Below are positions 41,455 through 50,745 of a stretch of DNA of 60,429 nt, in pieces. The first letter of the stretch is position 1. Each line of letters starts with the position of its first letter. The notes below the pieces were generated by a model. The model worked only from the letters and a program-made list of their open reading frames with translations, was not told where the DNA came from and did no database searches. A program made the position numbers and the translations under genes. This DNA comes from UBA1738 sp045655325 (GTDB lineage Bacteria; Bacillota; Clostridia; UBA1381): positions 1 to 60,429 of the forward strand of contig JAZOOY010000040.1 in NCBI GenBank assembly GCA_045655325.1, given 5' to 3'.

Positions 41455-43131
41455 ATGTTAACATCACAAGATATTATGCAATTAGTACAGAGCCTTATTT
41501 GGTTACTTGCCGGCGTTGGCGTTTTTATTGTCGGCATGAACTTTATGGGTGAAGCATTGGAGCGAAGCGCAGGCTCAGGAATGAAGAGATTGCTTGAAAA
41601 AATAAGCAACAACCGTTTTTCAGGCGTCGGAATTGGTGCTGGTGTAACAGCGATTATTCAAAGTTCATCTGCAACATCAGTAATGGTTATCGGTCTTGTA
41701 AATGCAGGAGTTATGACCTTGATGCAGGCAACACCGATTATTATGGGTGCAAATATCGGTACAACAATTACAGGTGTCTTAGTAGCCCTTAAAAACGACT
41801 ATTTCGATATGGCAATGTATATTCTTGCATTTGCCGGTGTAATGATGGGATTTGCGAAAAAGGAAAAAGTAAGAATTGCCGGAAGTCTTTGCTCAGGACT
41901 TGGTTTAATTTTCGTTGGTCTTAGCATTATGAGTAGTGATCAGGCTTTTGGAAACCCTCTTGTAGAAAATATGTTCACCAATATATTCAAAATGATAAAT
42001 TTCCCACTTCTTTTGATTTTGGTTGGTGCTATATTTACTGCGCTTATACAAAGCTCATCTGCTTCTACGGGTGTTGTTATCACGATGGTGGGTGCAGGCG
42101 TACTTCCGCTTGATCTTGCATTGTTTATAATTCTTGGTGCAAACATTGGTACATGTATAACAGCACTTTTGGCATCAGTTGGTGCAAATGCTAACTCTAA
42201 ACGAGTTGCACTTATTCACTTCACTTTTAACGTGATAGGAACAATATTGTTTACAGTGATTATCTGGCTATTCAGAGAACCTGTTGTAAACCTACTAGTA
42301 TCCGCATTCCCGGGTGATGATGCAATGTCACTTCAGATGAGAGTTTCTCTTTTCCACGTAATCTTTAACGTAACAACTACTTGTGCGTTACTTCCGTTTG
42401 TAAAACAGCTTGTTGATTATTCTTGTTCAGTAATCAAGGAAAAGAAAGAAATTGAAGATACTTTAGTTTTAAAATATGTGGACGAAAGACTTATAACAAC
42501 ACCGCCTGTTGCTTTAATGCAGGTAAAGAAAGAAATTGATTATATGATTTCTTTGGTAGAGGAAAATTCCCGTCTTTGCTTCACTGCGATGGATTCAGGG
42601 TCTTTAGAATATAGCGATGCGATTTGTAAAAACGAAGAGATAATTGACTTTACCAATAGCGCATTAACAGAATTTTTAATCAAGTTATCAGCAGCGGTTG
42701 AAGGAAGCGATGAAGAGGTTATCGGTTCATATTTCCACGTTTTGAACGACCTTGAACGTATCGGTGACCATGCAGAGAATTTCCACGAAATTGGTGTTGA
42801 AATGATAAAGAAAAACCTTGCATTCTCAGAGCAAGCACTTGAAGGAATTAAGTCAATGCGTGACAATGTTATGAAAATGTTCGCAATTTCTGTAGATTCA
42901 TTTGAAACCTTGCATAGAGAAAGACTATCTGAACTAGCACAGCTTGAAGAAAGCGTTGATAGCCAGAAGAAAGAACTTATCGCAAATCACTTTGTAAGAC
43001 TTGCAGAGGGTAACTGCAGTGTGGATGTAAGTCCTTACTATTCATCGGTTATAACAGGACTTGAAAGAATGGCAGACCATCTTGTAAATGTTGGTTACAG
43101 TATTGTTAACCCGATAGGTTCCCAGAAATAA
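41455..43131 (+). CDS. Na+/phosphate symporter with C-terminal PhoU-like domain
   Basis: 558 residues from the ATG 41455 (AAAGGAGTG upstream). Two Na/Pi-cotransporter repeats carry the substrate motifs AIIQSSSATSVMVIGL and ALIQSSSASTGVVITMV; GANIGTTITG and GANIGTCITA follow each. The last ~200 residues form a PhoU-like helical bundle with NDLERIGDHAENFHEIG and GLERMADHLVNVG. Such proteins import phosphate with sodium and may be gated by the PhoU domain. It lies 133 bp after the response regulator and shares its operator, so it is the likely target. Confidence 0.93.
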   Translation: MLTSQDIMQLVQSLIWLLAGVGVFIVGMNFMGEALERSAGSGMKRLLEKISNNRFSGVGIGAGVTAIIQSSSATSVMVIGLVNAGVMTLMQATPIIMGANIGTTITGVLVALKNDYFDMAMYILAFAGVMMGFAKKEKVRIAGSLCSGLGLIFVGLSIMSSDQAFGNPLVENMFTNIFKMINFPLLLILVGAIFTALIQSSSASTGVVITMVGAGVLPLDLALFIILGANIGTCITALLASVGANANSKRVALIHFTFNVIGTILFTVIIWLFREPVVNLLVSAFPGDDAMSLQMRVSLFHVIFNVTTTCALLPFVKQLVDYSCSVIKEKKEIEDTLVLKYVDERLITTPPVALMQVKKEIDYMISLVEENSRLCFTAMDSGSLEYSDAICKNEEIIDFTNSALTEFLIKLSAAVEGSDEEVIGSYFHVLNDLERIGDHAENFHEIGVEMIKKNLAFSEQALEGIKSMRDNVMKMFAISVDSFETLHRERLSELAQLEESVDSQKKELIANHFVRLAEGNCSVDVSPYYSSVITGLERMADHLVNVGYSIVNPIGSQK

Positions 43132-43143
43132 TAAATTCAAAAA

Positions 43144-43178
43144 ACGGACTACACTTTTTGTGTGGTCCGTATTTTATT
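43144..43178 (+). terminator. Terminator of the Na+/Pi symporter gene
   Basis: Stem ACGGACTACAC / GTGTGGTCCGT (one G-U pair), loop TTTTT, T-rich tail. Confidence 0.85.
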
Positions 43179-43266
43179 TTGATAAAAGGATTTAAACCTT
43201 TTTCTTGTTTTTTATGTTTTGGTGTGCTAGAATGTTAGTATAGTATTTTAAGAGAGGAGGCAGACT

Positions 43267-44136
43267 GTGACTACGGAGTTATCAGCAATTCGCAGATACA
43301 CAAAAGAGGACTACATAAACTGGGAAAACAATATTTATATCGAAAAAAAGTTTGTGGAAAAGAGTTGCCCAATACATTGGCACGACCATTATGAGATTGA
43401 ATACATTGTTTCAGGTAGCGGAAAACAGGTTTTAAACGGCATAGAATACCCACTATCTGCAGGGATGATTCATTTTCTAACCCCCACCGATTTTCACGAA
43501 ATTATAGTAGACAGTAAATTGGAAATTATTAAGTTCAATTTCAGGGAAGAAAATGTGGATTCATTTATTTTAAGCACACTGATTGGCCTTTGTGGAAACA
43601 CATCCATAAATTTTCAAGGCGAAGAAAAGAAAACAATTGAGTCCTTGATTGAGATGAGCCTGAAGCATACTGGACTATATAAGGATTCTGCCTACTTTTC
43701 GCATATGATTAAAAAACTGCTTGAGTGCATACTGCTTGATATTATAGAGCATTTGGGTGCATCAGAGCATCGCATTGAAAATTCTGTTTCAGAAAACAAT
43801 ATTCAAAAAGTACTTTTATATATACACAAACATTTCAAAGAACCACTGGAACTTGGAACTGCCGCCGATATGGTACACTATACACCACAGCATTTAAGCA
43901 AGTTATTCCATCGCACAATGGGAATCACTTTTAAGGAGTACATAACCAACCTTAGAATGAATTATGCTTCGCAACTGATACTAAATACGCAAATGGAAAT
44001 TGTTGAAATCAGCAGAGAATCAGGCTTTGGAACAAGACAGAACTTCACAAAAGAATTTAAGAGATTTTATCTTTGTTCACCATCTGAATACAGAACTAAA
44101 AATAAAAAACTTAAAGAAAAAACTTCTGCAAATTAA
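43267..44136 (+). CDS. AraC-family transcriptional regulator
   Basis: 289 residues. The N-terminal cupin-like sensor domain (CPIHWHDHYEIEYIVSGSGKQVLNG, about 37-61, in parts) is followed by a C-terminal double HTH (ELGTAADMVHYTPQHLSKLFHRTMG and EIVEISRESGFGTRQNFTKEFKRFYLCSPSEYR, in parts). GTG start with AGGAGG 6 bp upstream. The neighbouring GH42 gene has a -10 but no -35, so this regulator probably activates it in response to a sugar. Confidence 0.92.
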   Translation: MTTELSAIRRYTKEDYINWENNIYIEKKFVEKSCPIHWHDHYEIEYIVSGSGKQVLNGIEYPLSAGMIHFLTPTDFHEIIVDSKLEIIKFNFREENVDSFILSTLIGLCGNTSINFQGEEKKTIESLIEMSLKHTGLYKDSAYFSHMIKKLLECILLDIIEHLGASEHRIENSVSENNIQKVLLYIHKHFKEPLELGTAADMVHYTPQHLSKLFHRTMGITFKEYITNLRMNYASQLILNTQMEIVEISRESGFGTRQNFTKEFKRFYLCSPSEYRTKNKKLKEKTSAN

Positions 44137-44152
44137 CGGCAGAAGTTTTTTG
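44117..44152 (+). terminator. Terminator of the AraC gene
   Basis: Perfect 13-bp stem AAAAAACTTCTGC / GCAGAAGTTTTTT; the araC stop codon lies in the loop. Confidence 0.85.
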
Positions 44153-44241
44153 ATGTAAACTTTTTTAATCTCAAAGATTATTTATTTAGCAGTATAACAC
44201 AAATATATTGCAAAAATAAATAATAAAGGGTAAAATGAAAG

Positions 44242-44247
44242 TATAAT
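44242..44247 (+). promoter_or_regulatory. -10 element of the GH42 gene
   Basis: TATAAT 23 bp before the ATG, with no -35-like hexamer 16-18 bp upstream, as expected for an activator-dependent promoter. Confidence 0.45.
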
Positions 44248-44269
44248 ACTACACAAAGGACGTGGGAAT

Positions 44270-46312
44270 ATGAAATATTTTGATAACATAGTTTACGGCA
44301 CACAGTACTACAGAGCACCTACACCAATTGAGCCTGAATGGGAACAGGATATAATCAGAATGGGCGAGCTTGACATTGAAGCTTTCCAGATAAGAGTTCA
44401 ATGGCGTCAAAATGAACGTGGCGAGGACAACTACTATTTTGATGATGTGGACAAGCTATTTGACCTAGCTGAAAAACACAACAAGAAAGTTGTGTTCAAG
44501 TTCCTTTTGGAAAATGCTCCGCAGTATATTTTTGATAAATATGACGGAACAAGACTTAATGCTGATGGAACACCAATTATGCCGTCAAGCCACGGCGCAT
44601 TTTACATAGGCGGTTGGCTGCCTTGCTTTGATAATGAAAAGGTAGTAGAACGTGCAAGAAAGTTCGTAAAGGTATTTACAGAACGTTACTATAAAAGATC
44701 ATCTCTTATTCTTTGGAACGTATGGAACGAACCAAGAACTCGTCCTGTTGGCGACTGCTGTTGTGAACACTGTAAGAAGAAATGGCGTGAATACCTAAAA
44801 GAAGAATTTAAGACTATTGATAAGTTCAACGAGATGTTTGGTCTTGCAGAAACTGATTTTGAATCTATTCCGTATTCAGGAGTACCACACGGTTACTGGG
44901 ATTTCTATAACTACAGAAAATGGCGTGCAGGCGAGGCTCTACACGACAAGCTAAAGTTCGTGTATGACGAAATCCGTGAATTTGATAAAGAAAGACCGAT
45001 TATGAGCCACGTAGGACTTGCTGCAATTTTCCAGAATGGCTTTGACGACAATAGTGATGATTACACTGTTTCAAAAGCAGTTGATTTTTACGGCACTTCA
45101 TTCTTTATTGCAAGTGCATTCCACACAGATGAGCAGATAAGATTCTACTCACCAATGCTTTGCGACTATCTTCGTGGTATTGACGAGAATTTCTTTGTTC
45201 ACGAAGTTTATGCAGACTGGGGTTCATGGTACGCTGCTGAAAAGCCTGAAACTTTGAGATATATGTTATGGAGCATTATTTCTCACGGCGCAAAGGGCCT
45301 TGTATACTGGCAGATGAGAGCAGAGCGTCTTGGCCTTGAAAACAACCTTGCAGGCTTTGTTAATATGGATGGTACAGATAAGCCTGTAACCAAGGTGGTA
45401 GGCGAGGTAGGAAAGATTCTTGCTGATAACAAAGAACTTTTTGCAAGTGCTACTCCTAAAAAGGCTGATGTTGTTTTCGTTTATGACTATGCATCAATGT
45501 TGATGTCTGCAGTTGAAGACCACGACAGAGAGCTTTTCGTAATAAGAAAGCATCCAAATCCTGCAAACTACTATAATACAGCAGTTCACGGAATGTACAA
45601 GATGCTTATGGAAGAAGGCTATCGTGTAGACTTTGTGGATAGCCGTGACATTGAGAAAATTGCTGACTATAAGATTGCATATGTTCCATATGCGGCAATG
45701 CTTGATACAAAAACAGAAGAAACACTAAAGGCTTTTGCTGATAACGGCGGTACACTACTTTTGGACGAAGGTTTCGGTCTAAGACAGAAAAATACTTGGC
45801 TTACAAACCGTGTTCTTTTCCCGAACTTAATCGATGCAGTATGGCACAACCGTGTTCGTGATTATAAGCATAAAAACGAAACATTCTCATTAGACGGAGA
45901 ACGTGTTACTCTAAAGCCTTACAGAACTGATTACGAAGTAGAAAACGCTGAAGTTTTGGCTACTTTCGATGACAAGATGCCTGCTATTTTTAAGGTGAAA
46001 TCAGGTAAGGGTGAGATATTCCTATTTGGTGCAAGTATCGGTTATAGCTATGCTGAGTTTGGCGAACAGGGTTGGAAGAAGTTTGTTAAGAAAATATTTG
46101 CAAACATTCCTTCTATGGAAAACTATGGCGATACTATTATCACAACTGTAAACGAAACACCTGATGGCGAACTTCACTACTTGTTCAATACAGGAAAGAA
46201 AGATGCAAAACTTGCTTGCAATTTTGATAAGATAATATTTGGTGCCCAGCAGGTTGGCAAGAAAATTTTGATAAAATCAGGCGATGTTGCTTGTATATTC
46301 ATTAAAAAGTAA
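44270..46312 (+). CDS. Glycoside hydrolase family 42-type beta-galactosidase
   Basis: 680 residues, three domains as in GH42. The TIM barrel carries the acid/base Glu154 in ILWNVWNEPR and the probable nucleophile Glu312 in FFVHEVYADWGSW. A Cys cluster (Cys163-165 and Cys168 in DCCCEHCKKKW) matches the GH42 zinc site. A trimerisation domain (about 395-600, GGTLLLDEGFGL) and a small beta domain end the protein. There is no signal peptide, so it acts inside the cell on imported galactosides or related oligosaccharides. The nucleophile region differs from the usual MEQ.P..NW, so a galactosidase specificity is likely but not certain. Confidence 0.85.
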   Translation: MKYFDNIVYGTQYYRAPTPIEPEWEQDIIRMGELDIEAFQIRVQWRQNERGEDNYYFDDVDKLFDLAEKHNKKVVFKFLLENAPQYIFDKYDGTRLNADGTPIMPSSHGAFYIGGWLPCFDNEKVVERARKFVKVFTERYYKRSSLILWNVWNEPRTRPVGDCCCEHCKKKWREYLKEEFKTIDKFNEMFGLAETDFESIPYSGVPHGYWDFYNYRKWRAGEALHDKLKFVYDEIREFDKERPIMSHVGLAAIFQNGFDDNSDDYTVSKAVDFYGTSFFIASAFHTDEQIRFYSPMLCDYLRGIDENFFVHEVYADWGSWYAAEKPETLRYMLWSIISHGAKGLVYWQMRAERLGLENNLAGFVNMDGTDKPVTKVVGEVGKILADNKELFASATPKKADVVFVYDYASMLMSAVEDHDRELFVIRKHPNPANYYNTAVHGMYKMLMEEGYRVDFVDSRDIEKIADYKIAYVPYAAMLDTKTEETLKAFADNGGTLLLDEGFGLRQKNTWLTNRVLFPNLIDAVWHNRVRDYKHKNETFSLDGERVTLKPYRTDYEVENAEVLATFDDKMPAIFKVKSGKGEIFLFGASIGYSYAEFGEQGWKKFVKKIFANIPSMENYGDTIITTVNETPDGELHYLFNTGKKDAKLACNFDKIIFGAQQVGKKILIKSGDVACIFIKK

Positions 46313-46315
46313 TAA

Positions 46316-46352
46316 AATCAGTACAGATATTTCATCTGTACTGATTTTTTTT
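46316..46352 (+). terminator. Terminator of the GH42 gene (copy 1 of a duplicated hairpin)
   Basis: Perfect 13-bp stem AATCAGTACAGAT / ATCTGTACTGATT followed by eight T's; nearly the same sequence recurs at 47248-47282. Confidence 0.88.
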
Positions 46353-46353
46353 G

Positions 46354-46382
46354 TTGATTTTTGGAATAATATGTGATATAAT
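46354..46382 (+). promoter_or_regulatory. Promoter of the SDR gene
   Basis: TTGATT (46354-46359), 17-bp spacer, extended -10 TG-A-TATAAT (46377-46382), starting directly after the preceding terminator. Confidence 0.75.
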
Positions 46383-46431
46383 ACCACGTGATTGTTTAAA
46401 ATTTAACAATATGCACAGGAGGAAAAAAGAA

Positions 46432-47232
46432 ATGGGTTTTTTAAGAGGTAAGACAGCAATTATTACAGGTGCAGGTTTTGCTACACTTTCAGATGGTAAG
46501 TGCGGTTCAATTGGTTATGGTATTGCAACTGCTTACGCTAAAGAAGGTGCAAACCTTGTTATCACAGGAAGAAACGTTGAAAAGCTTGAAAAAGCAAAGG
46601 AAGAACTTGAGGAACAGTATGGCATCAAGGTTCTGGCAATCCCTGCAGATATTTCAGAGGGTAGCGATAATGAAGCTATCGCACAGGACGTTGTAAATAA
46701 GACAATTGAAGCTTTTGGAAGAATAGACGTTCTTATCAATAACGCACAGGCATCTGCATCAGGCGTTCCTATTCAGGACCATACAACAGAGCAGTTTAAC
46801 CTTGCTATGTATTCAGGTCTATATGCAACATTCTATTATATGAAGGCTTGTTACCCATACCTTAAGGAAACAAGAGGCAGCATCATAAACTTTGCATCAG
46901 GTGCAGGTCTTTTCGGAAACTATGGTCAGTGTTCGTATGCTGCAGCAAAGGAAGCTATCCGAGGCCTTAGCCGTGTTGCTGCGACTGAATGGGCAATCGA
47001 TGGAATTAACACAAATGTTATTTGTCCTCTTGCATGGACAGCACAGCTTGAAGGCTTTGAAAAAGCATATCCAGAAGCATTCAAGGCGAATGTAAAAATG
47101 CCACCTGCAGGTCATTTTGGTGACTCAGAACTTGATATCGGAAGAGTTTGCGTACGAATTGTATCACCAGACTTTAAGTATATGAACGGTGAAACTATAA
47201 CTCTTGAAGGCGGTATGGCTTTAAGACCGTAA
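46432..47232 (+). CDS. Short-chain dehydrogenase/reductase (SDR)
   Basis: 266 residues from the ATG 46432, with AGGAGG 10 bp upstream. NAD(P)-binding region TAIITGAG...GYGIA carries an insertion (FATLSDGKCGSI) that lengthens the glycine loop; then DVLINNAQAS, SIINFASGAGLFG with the catalytic Ser region, and YAAAKEAIRGLS with the Tyr-Lys pair. The C-terminus YMNGETITLEGGMALRP is a typical classical SDR ending. The substrate is unknown; the location between sugar genes suggests a sugar or polyol alcohol. Confidence 0.88.
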   Translation: MGFLRGKTAIITGAGFATLSDGKCGSIGYGIATAYAKEGANLVITGRNVEKLEKAKEELEEQYGIKVLAIPADISEGSDNEAIAQDVVNKTIEAFGRIDVLINNAQASASGVPIQDHTTEQFNLAMYSGLYATFYYMKACYPYLKETRGSIINFASGAGLFGNYGQCSYAAAKEAIRGLSRVAATEWAIDGINTNVICPLAWTAQLEGFEKAYPEAFKANVKMPPAGHFGDSELDIGRVCVRIVSPDFKYMNGETITLEGGMALRP

Positions 47233-47247
47233 TAATATTAATTAGTT

Positions 47248-47282
47248 ATCAGTACAGACGTTTGTCTGTACTGATTTTTTTT
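47248..47282 (+). terminator. Terminator of the SDR gene (copy 2 of a duplicated hairpin)
   Basis: Perfect 12-bp stem ATCAGTACAGAC / GTCTGTACTGAT, loop GTTT, T-run. Confidence 0.88.
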
Positions 47283-47283
47283 A

Positions 47284-47312
47284 TTGAAGTCAGAAAGGAA
47301 ATGTGGTATAAT
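47284..47312 (+). promoter_or_regulatory. Promoter of the YjjG-type gene
   Basis: TTGAAG (47284-47289), 17-bp spacer, extended -10 TG-G-TATAAT (47307-47312). Confidence 0.75.
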
Positions 47313-47352
47313 TAGCGCATAAAATGACTAAAGTCAATAAGAGGGACTTAAT

Positions 47353-48039
47353 ATGTACAAATATTTATTGTGGGACATAGACGGAACAGTGCTTGACTTT
47401 CTTGCATCAGAAGCGTATGCAATACGAGTATTGTTTCAAAAATATAATATAGGTGAATGTAGCGACGAAAAAATAAAGTTATATTCCGAAATAAATACAA
47501 AATACTGGAAAAAGCTTGAAAAAAATGAGCTTACAAAACCTGAAATTTTAATAGGAAGATTCAGAGAATTTTTTGAAGTTATAGGTGTAGATACGAAAAT
47601 TGCAGAAAGTTTTAACAAGGACTATCAACTAACACTTGGTGATCACATAGAATTTGTTGATAAAGCAAAAGAAATACTACTTTCTCAAAAAGGAAAATAT
47701 ACCCTTGTTGCGGTTACTAATGGTACTAAGGTTGCACAGGATAAAAAGCTACACCTTTCAGGGCTTGATAAGGTTTTTGATGCTATTTTTATATCTGAAG
47801 ATGTTGGTTTTGAAAAGCCTAACAAGGAATATTTTGATTATGTCTTTGAGAAACTTGGAGTAACAGATAAAACTGAAGTTTTAATAATAGGGGATTCGCT
47901 TACAAGTGATATAAAGGGCGGTTATATTGCAGGTATTGACACTTGTTGGTTTAATCCGTCGCATAATCAAAACACAACTGATATTCCTATTACGTATGAA
48001 ATAGATAATCTTGGTAAATTAAAGGAATTTATTGTTTAA
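47353..48039 (+). CDS. HAD-IA phosphatase, YjjG family (noncanonical pyrimidine nucleotidase type)
   Basis: 228 residues. HAD motif I is LLWDIDGTVLDF, motif II VAVTNGT, motif III Lys in GFEKPNKEYF, and motif IV IIGDSLTSDIKGGYIAGIDTCWFNP, which is diagnostic of YjjG-type enzymes. E. coli YjjG removes phosphate from noncanonical pyrimidine nucleotides as house-cleaning. The GH13 gene begins 13 bp after its stop, so the two are cotranscribed. Confidence 0.87.
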   Translation: MYKYLLWDIDGTVLDFLASEAYAIRVLFQKYNIGECSDEKIKLYSEINTKYWKKLEKNELTKPEILIGRFREFFEVIGVDTKIAESFNKDYQLTLGDHIEFVDKAKEILLSQKGKYTLVAVTNGTKVAQDKKLHLSGLDKVFDAIFISEDVGFEKPNKEYFDYVFEKLGVTDKTEVLIIGDSLTSDIKGGYIAGIDTCWFNPSHNQNTTDIPITYEIDNLGKLKEFIV

Positions 48040-48052
48040 ATGGAGAAAAAAT

Positions 48053-49696
48053 ATGGCATGGTACGATGAAGCAATATTTTATCATATATATCCGCTGGGA
48101 ATGACAGGAGCACCAAAACAGAATAGTTATGGCGAGGTAGAACATAGGCTCAATACCTTGATTCCGTTCATTTCAAAGATTAAAGAGCTTGGCTTCAATG
48201 CCCTTTATATAGGACCGCTTTTTGAATCGGTGGGCCACGGATATGAAACAACAGATTATAAAAAATTAGACACAAGACTTGGTACAAACGAAGACCTTGC
48301 AAATTTTGTTAAAGAATGTCATAAACAGGGAATACGTGTGATTTTAGACGGCGTATTCAACCATACAGGACGAGATTTCTTTGCTTTTCGTGATATAAGA
48401 GAAAACAGGGAATCTTCTAAATATAAAGATTGGTACTGTAATGTTAATTTCTATGGAAATAATGAATATAACGACGGATTTTCTTATGACAACTGGGGCG
48501 GATATAATTTGCTTGCCAAATTAAATCAGCACAATAATGAGGTAAGAGAATATATCTGTGATGTAATTCGTTTTTGGGTAAAGGAATTTGACATTGACGG
48601 TATTCGTTTGGATGCTGCGGATGTGTTGGATTTTAGCTATATGCAGATGATGCGTCAGGTGGCAAATGAGATAAAGCCTGATTTTTGGCTAATGGGCGAG
48701 GTTATTCACGGCGATTATATCCGTTGGGTGAATGGTGACACTTTGCATTCTGTCACAAACTATCATTTGCATAAAGCACTATACTCCGGCCATAATGACC
48801 ATAACTATTTTGAAATTGCCCATACAGTTAAGCGCTTATATGGGATGGGTGGAAACAAACCGGATGGACTTAAATTATATAACTTTGTGGATAACCACGA
48901 TGTTGAGCGAATTTACACAAAACTCAATAACAAAAGCCACTTTGTACCGGTACACATTCTCATGTACACACTGCCAGGTATTCCGTCAATTTATTATGGC
49001 TCGGAATTTGGTATTGAAGGACAAAAACAACGCGGTTCTGACGATTCTTTAAGACCGGAAATTTCTTATGAACAGTATGTTGAAATGGTAGATAAAAGCG
49101 ATTTTGCCAGCCTGATTTCAAGATTAGGTAAAATACGCAAGGAGTCAAAAGCGTTATCCTACGGCGATTATAAGGAACTTGTTCTAACAACAGGACAGTA
49201 TGCATTTAGCCGAAATTATAATGGTGAGTCTGTGCTTGTGACGGTGAATAATGGTGATAATGACACTGTTATGAATCTTCCTGCTCAAAATGTAAGTGAA
49301 TATGTAGGCGGAATTTTCGGTGAAACTGTGCAGGTAAAAGATGGATATATAACCATCAATGTAAAGGCAAATTCCGGTGAAATCTGGTTGCCTGTACGTT
49401 CAAAGGAAGAACGGGTAGCTCCAATTAAGGTTGAGATTAAGGAAAACGTATCAGAAGTAACTATTCCTGAAGAAAAGACCCCAACTATACCTGAAAAAGA
49501 AGAACCCGTTAAGGCAGAAGAATCTGCAGAAGTAAAGGCTAACAAAACCTTTGAAGACATGACAATAGAAGAGCTTCAGGAAGCTATACTTGAGCGTATG
49601 AGACGAAACGGACCTGTTACTGAACAGATGAAAAAAGATGTTTTAGAAAATATCTATCACAATTCTTTGGTGACTTGGATTAAAAGTTTTAACTAG
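48053..49696 (+). CDS. GH13 alpha-amylase-type enzyme with C-terminal extension
   Basis: 547 residues from the ATG 48053. All four GH13 regions are present: DGVFNHTG (region I, ~99), GIRLDAADV (Asp187 nucleophile), MGEVIHGDY (Glu216 acid/base) and NFVDNHD (Asp283). A C-terminal beta domain ends near residue 448. The last ~98 residues are unusual: an acidic/Pro-rich linker (IPEEKTPTIPEKEEPVKAEE) and a compact helical segment (MTIEELQEAILERMRRNG...). No signal peptide, so it should act on cytoplasmic maltodextrin or glycogen fragments. It resembles cyclomaltodextrinase/alpha-glucosidase-type enzymes. Confidence 0.9.
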   Translation: MAWYDEAIFYHIYPLGMTGAPKQNSYGEVEHRLNTLIPFISKIKELGFNALYIGPLFESVGHGYETTDYKKLDTRLGTNEDLANFVKECHKQGIRVILDGVFNHTGRDFFAFRDIRENRESSKYKDWYCNVNFYGNNEYNDGFSYDNWGGYNLLAKLNQHNNEVREYICDVIRFWVKEFDIDGIRLDAADVLDFSYMQMMRQVANEIKPDFWLMGEVIHGDYIRWVNGDTLHSVTNYHLHKALYSGHNDHNYFEIAHTVKRLYGMGGNKPDGLKLYNFVDNHDVERIYTKLNNKSHFVPVHILMYTLPGIPSIYYGSEFGIEGQKQRGSDDSLRPEISYEQYVEMVDKSDFASLISRLGKIRKESKALSYGDYKELVLTTGQYAFSRNYNGESVLVTVNNGDNDTVMNLPAQNVSEYVGGIFGETVQVKDGYITINVKANSGEIWLPVRSKEERVAPIKVEIKENVSEVTIPEEKTPTIPEKEEPVKAEESAEVKANKTFEDMTIEELQEAILERMRRNGPVTEQMKKDVLENIYHNSLVTWIKSFN

Positions 49697-49719
49697 ATTT
49701 AAATAGAAAGGATCAAACT

Positions 49720-50712
49720 ATGAAATACAAAGCAAATGATGCAAGATACGATTCTATCGAATACAGAAAATGCGGAGAAAGCGGACTAAAACTTCCGTCA
49801 GTATCCCTAGGACTATGGCACAACTTTGGTGACAATGCAAACTATGATAATATGTGCAAAATGTGCTACACCGCATTTGACAACGGAATAACTCACTTTG
49901 ATATTGCAAATAACTATGGACCTGCCGAAGGTAGTGCAGAAAGAAATTTTGGTAAGATACTTGGAAAAAATATGAAAAGCTACCGTGACGAAATGGTAAT
50001 CAGTACAAAGGCGGGATATTATATGTGGCCTGGTCCTTATGGTGATTTTGGAAGCAGAAAGTACCTGATTTCAAGCCTTGACCAAAGCCTTAAGAGATTG
50101 AACCTTGACTATGTTGATATTTTTTACCACCACAGAATGGACCCTGATACACCACTTTATGAAACAATGTGGGCACTTGACCAGATTGTAAGAAGCGGTA
50201 AGGCTCTTTATGCGGGACTTTCAAACTATGACGGCGAAACTATGGAAAAAGCCACAGAAATATTAAACGAACTTCATTGTCCGTTTGTAATCAATCAGAA
50301 TTGCTATTCAATTTTAAACAGAACTGTTGAGAAAAACGGAATACTTGAAAAAGCAAAAGAGCATAAAAAGGGTATGATTATTTTTAGCCCACTAGCCCAA
50401 GGTTTACTAACTGACCGATATTTAAATGGTATTCCAGAAGATAGCCGTGTAAAAACAGATGGAAGATTCCTAAATGAAGGTTCACTTTCGGAAGAACTTC
50501 TTAACAAAATCAGAAAATTAAACGAAATAGCAAAAAGACGTGGTCAGACTTTGGCGCAGATGGCACTTTCTTGGGTGTATGCAAAAGAAGAAGTGACAAG
50601 TGTTTTGATTGGTGCATCAAAGCCTGAACAGATTATAGAAAATCTTAAGATGGCAGAGCGTGTAGATTTTACAAAAGAAGAACTTGACGAAATTGATGCA
50701 ATAGTTTTATAA
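49720..50712 (+). CDS. Aldo/keto reductase (YghZ/AKR14-like)
   Basis: 330 residues. An NADPH-dependent reductase barrel: the catalytic tetrad lies in THFDIANNYGPAEG (Asp, Tyr), the Lys in ISTKAGYYMWPGPYG, and the His in DIFYHHRMDPDTPLYE. The C-terminal cofactor motif is SVLIGASKPEQIIENL. The GPYGDFGSRKYL insert is typical of YghZ-type enzymes, which reduce L-glyceraldehyde-3-phosphate and methylglyoxal. It follows the GH13 gene by 23 bp (GAAAGGATC site) and probably ends the operon. Confidence 0.9.
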   Translation: MKYKANDARYDSIEYRKCGESGLKLPSVSLGLWHNFGDNANYDNMCKMCYTAFDNGITHFDIANNYGPAEGSAERNFGKILGKNMKSYRDEMVISTKAGYYMWPGPYGDFGSRKYLISSLDQSLKRLNLDYVDIFYHHRMDPDTPLYETMWALDQIVRSGKALYAGLSNYDGETMEKATEILNELHCPFVINQNCYSILNRTVEKNGILEKAKEHKKGMIIFSPLAQGLLTDRYLNGIPEDSRVKTDGRFLNEGSLSEELLNKIRKLNEIAKRRGQTLAQMALSWVYAKEEVTSVLIGASKPEQIIENLKMAERVDFTKEELDEIDAIVL

Positions 50713-50715
50713 ATT

Positions 50716-50745
50716 AAAAACTCCTTCAAATGAAGGAGTTTTTTT
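50716..50745. terminator. Bidirectional terminator between the aldo/keto reductase and coaX
   Basis: Stem AAAAACTCCTTCA / TGAAGGAGTTTTT with a 2-nt loop and T-run; the minus-strand reading also ends in T's. Confidence 0.85.
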
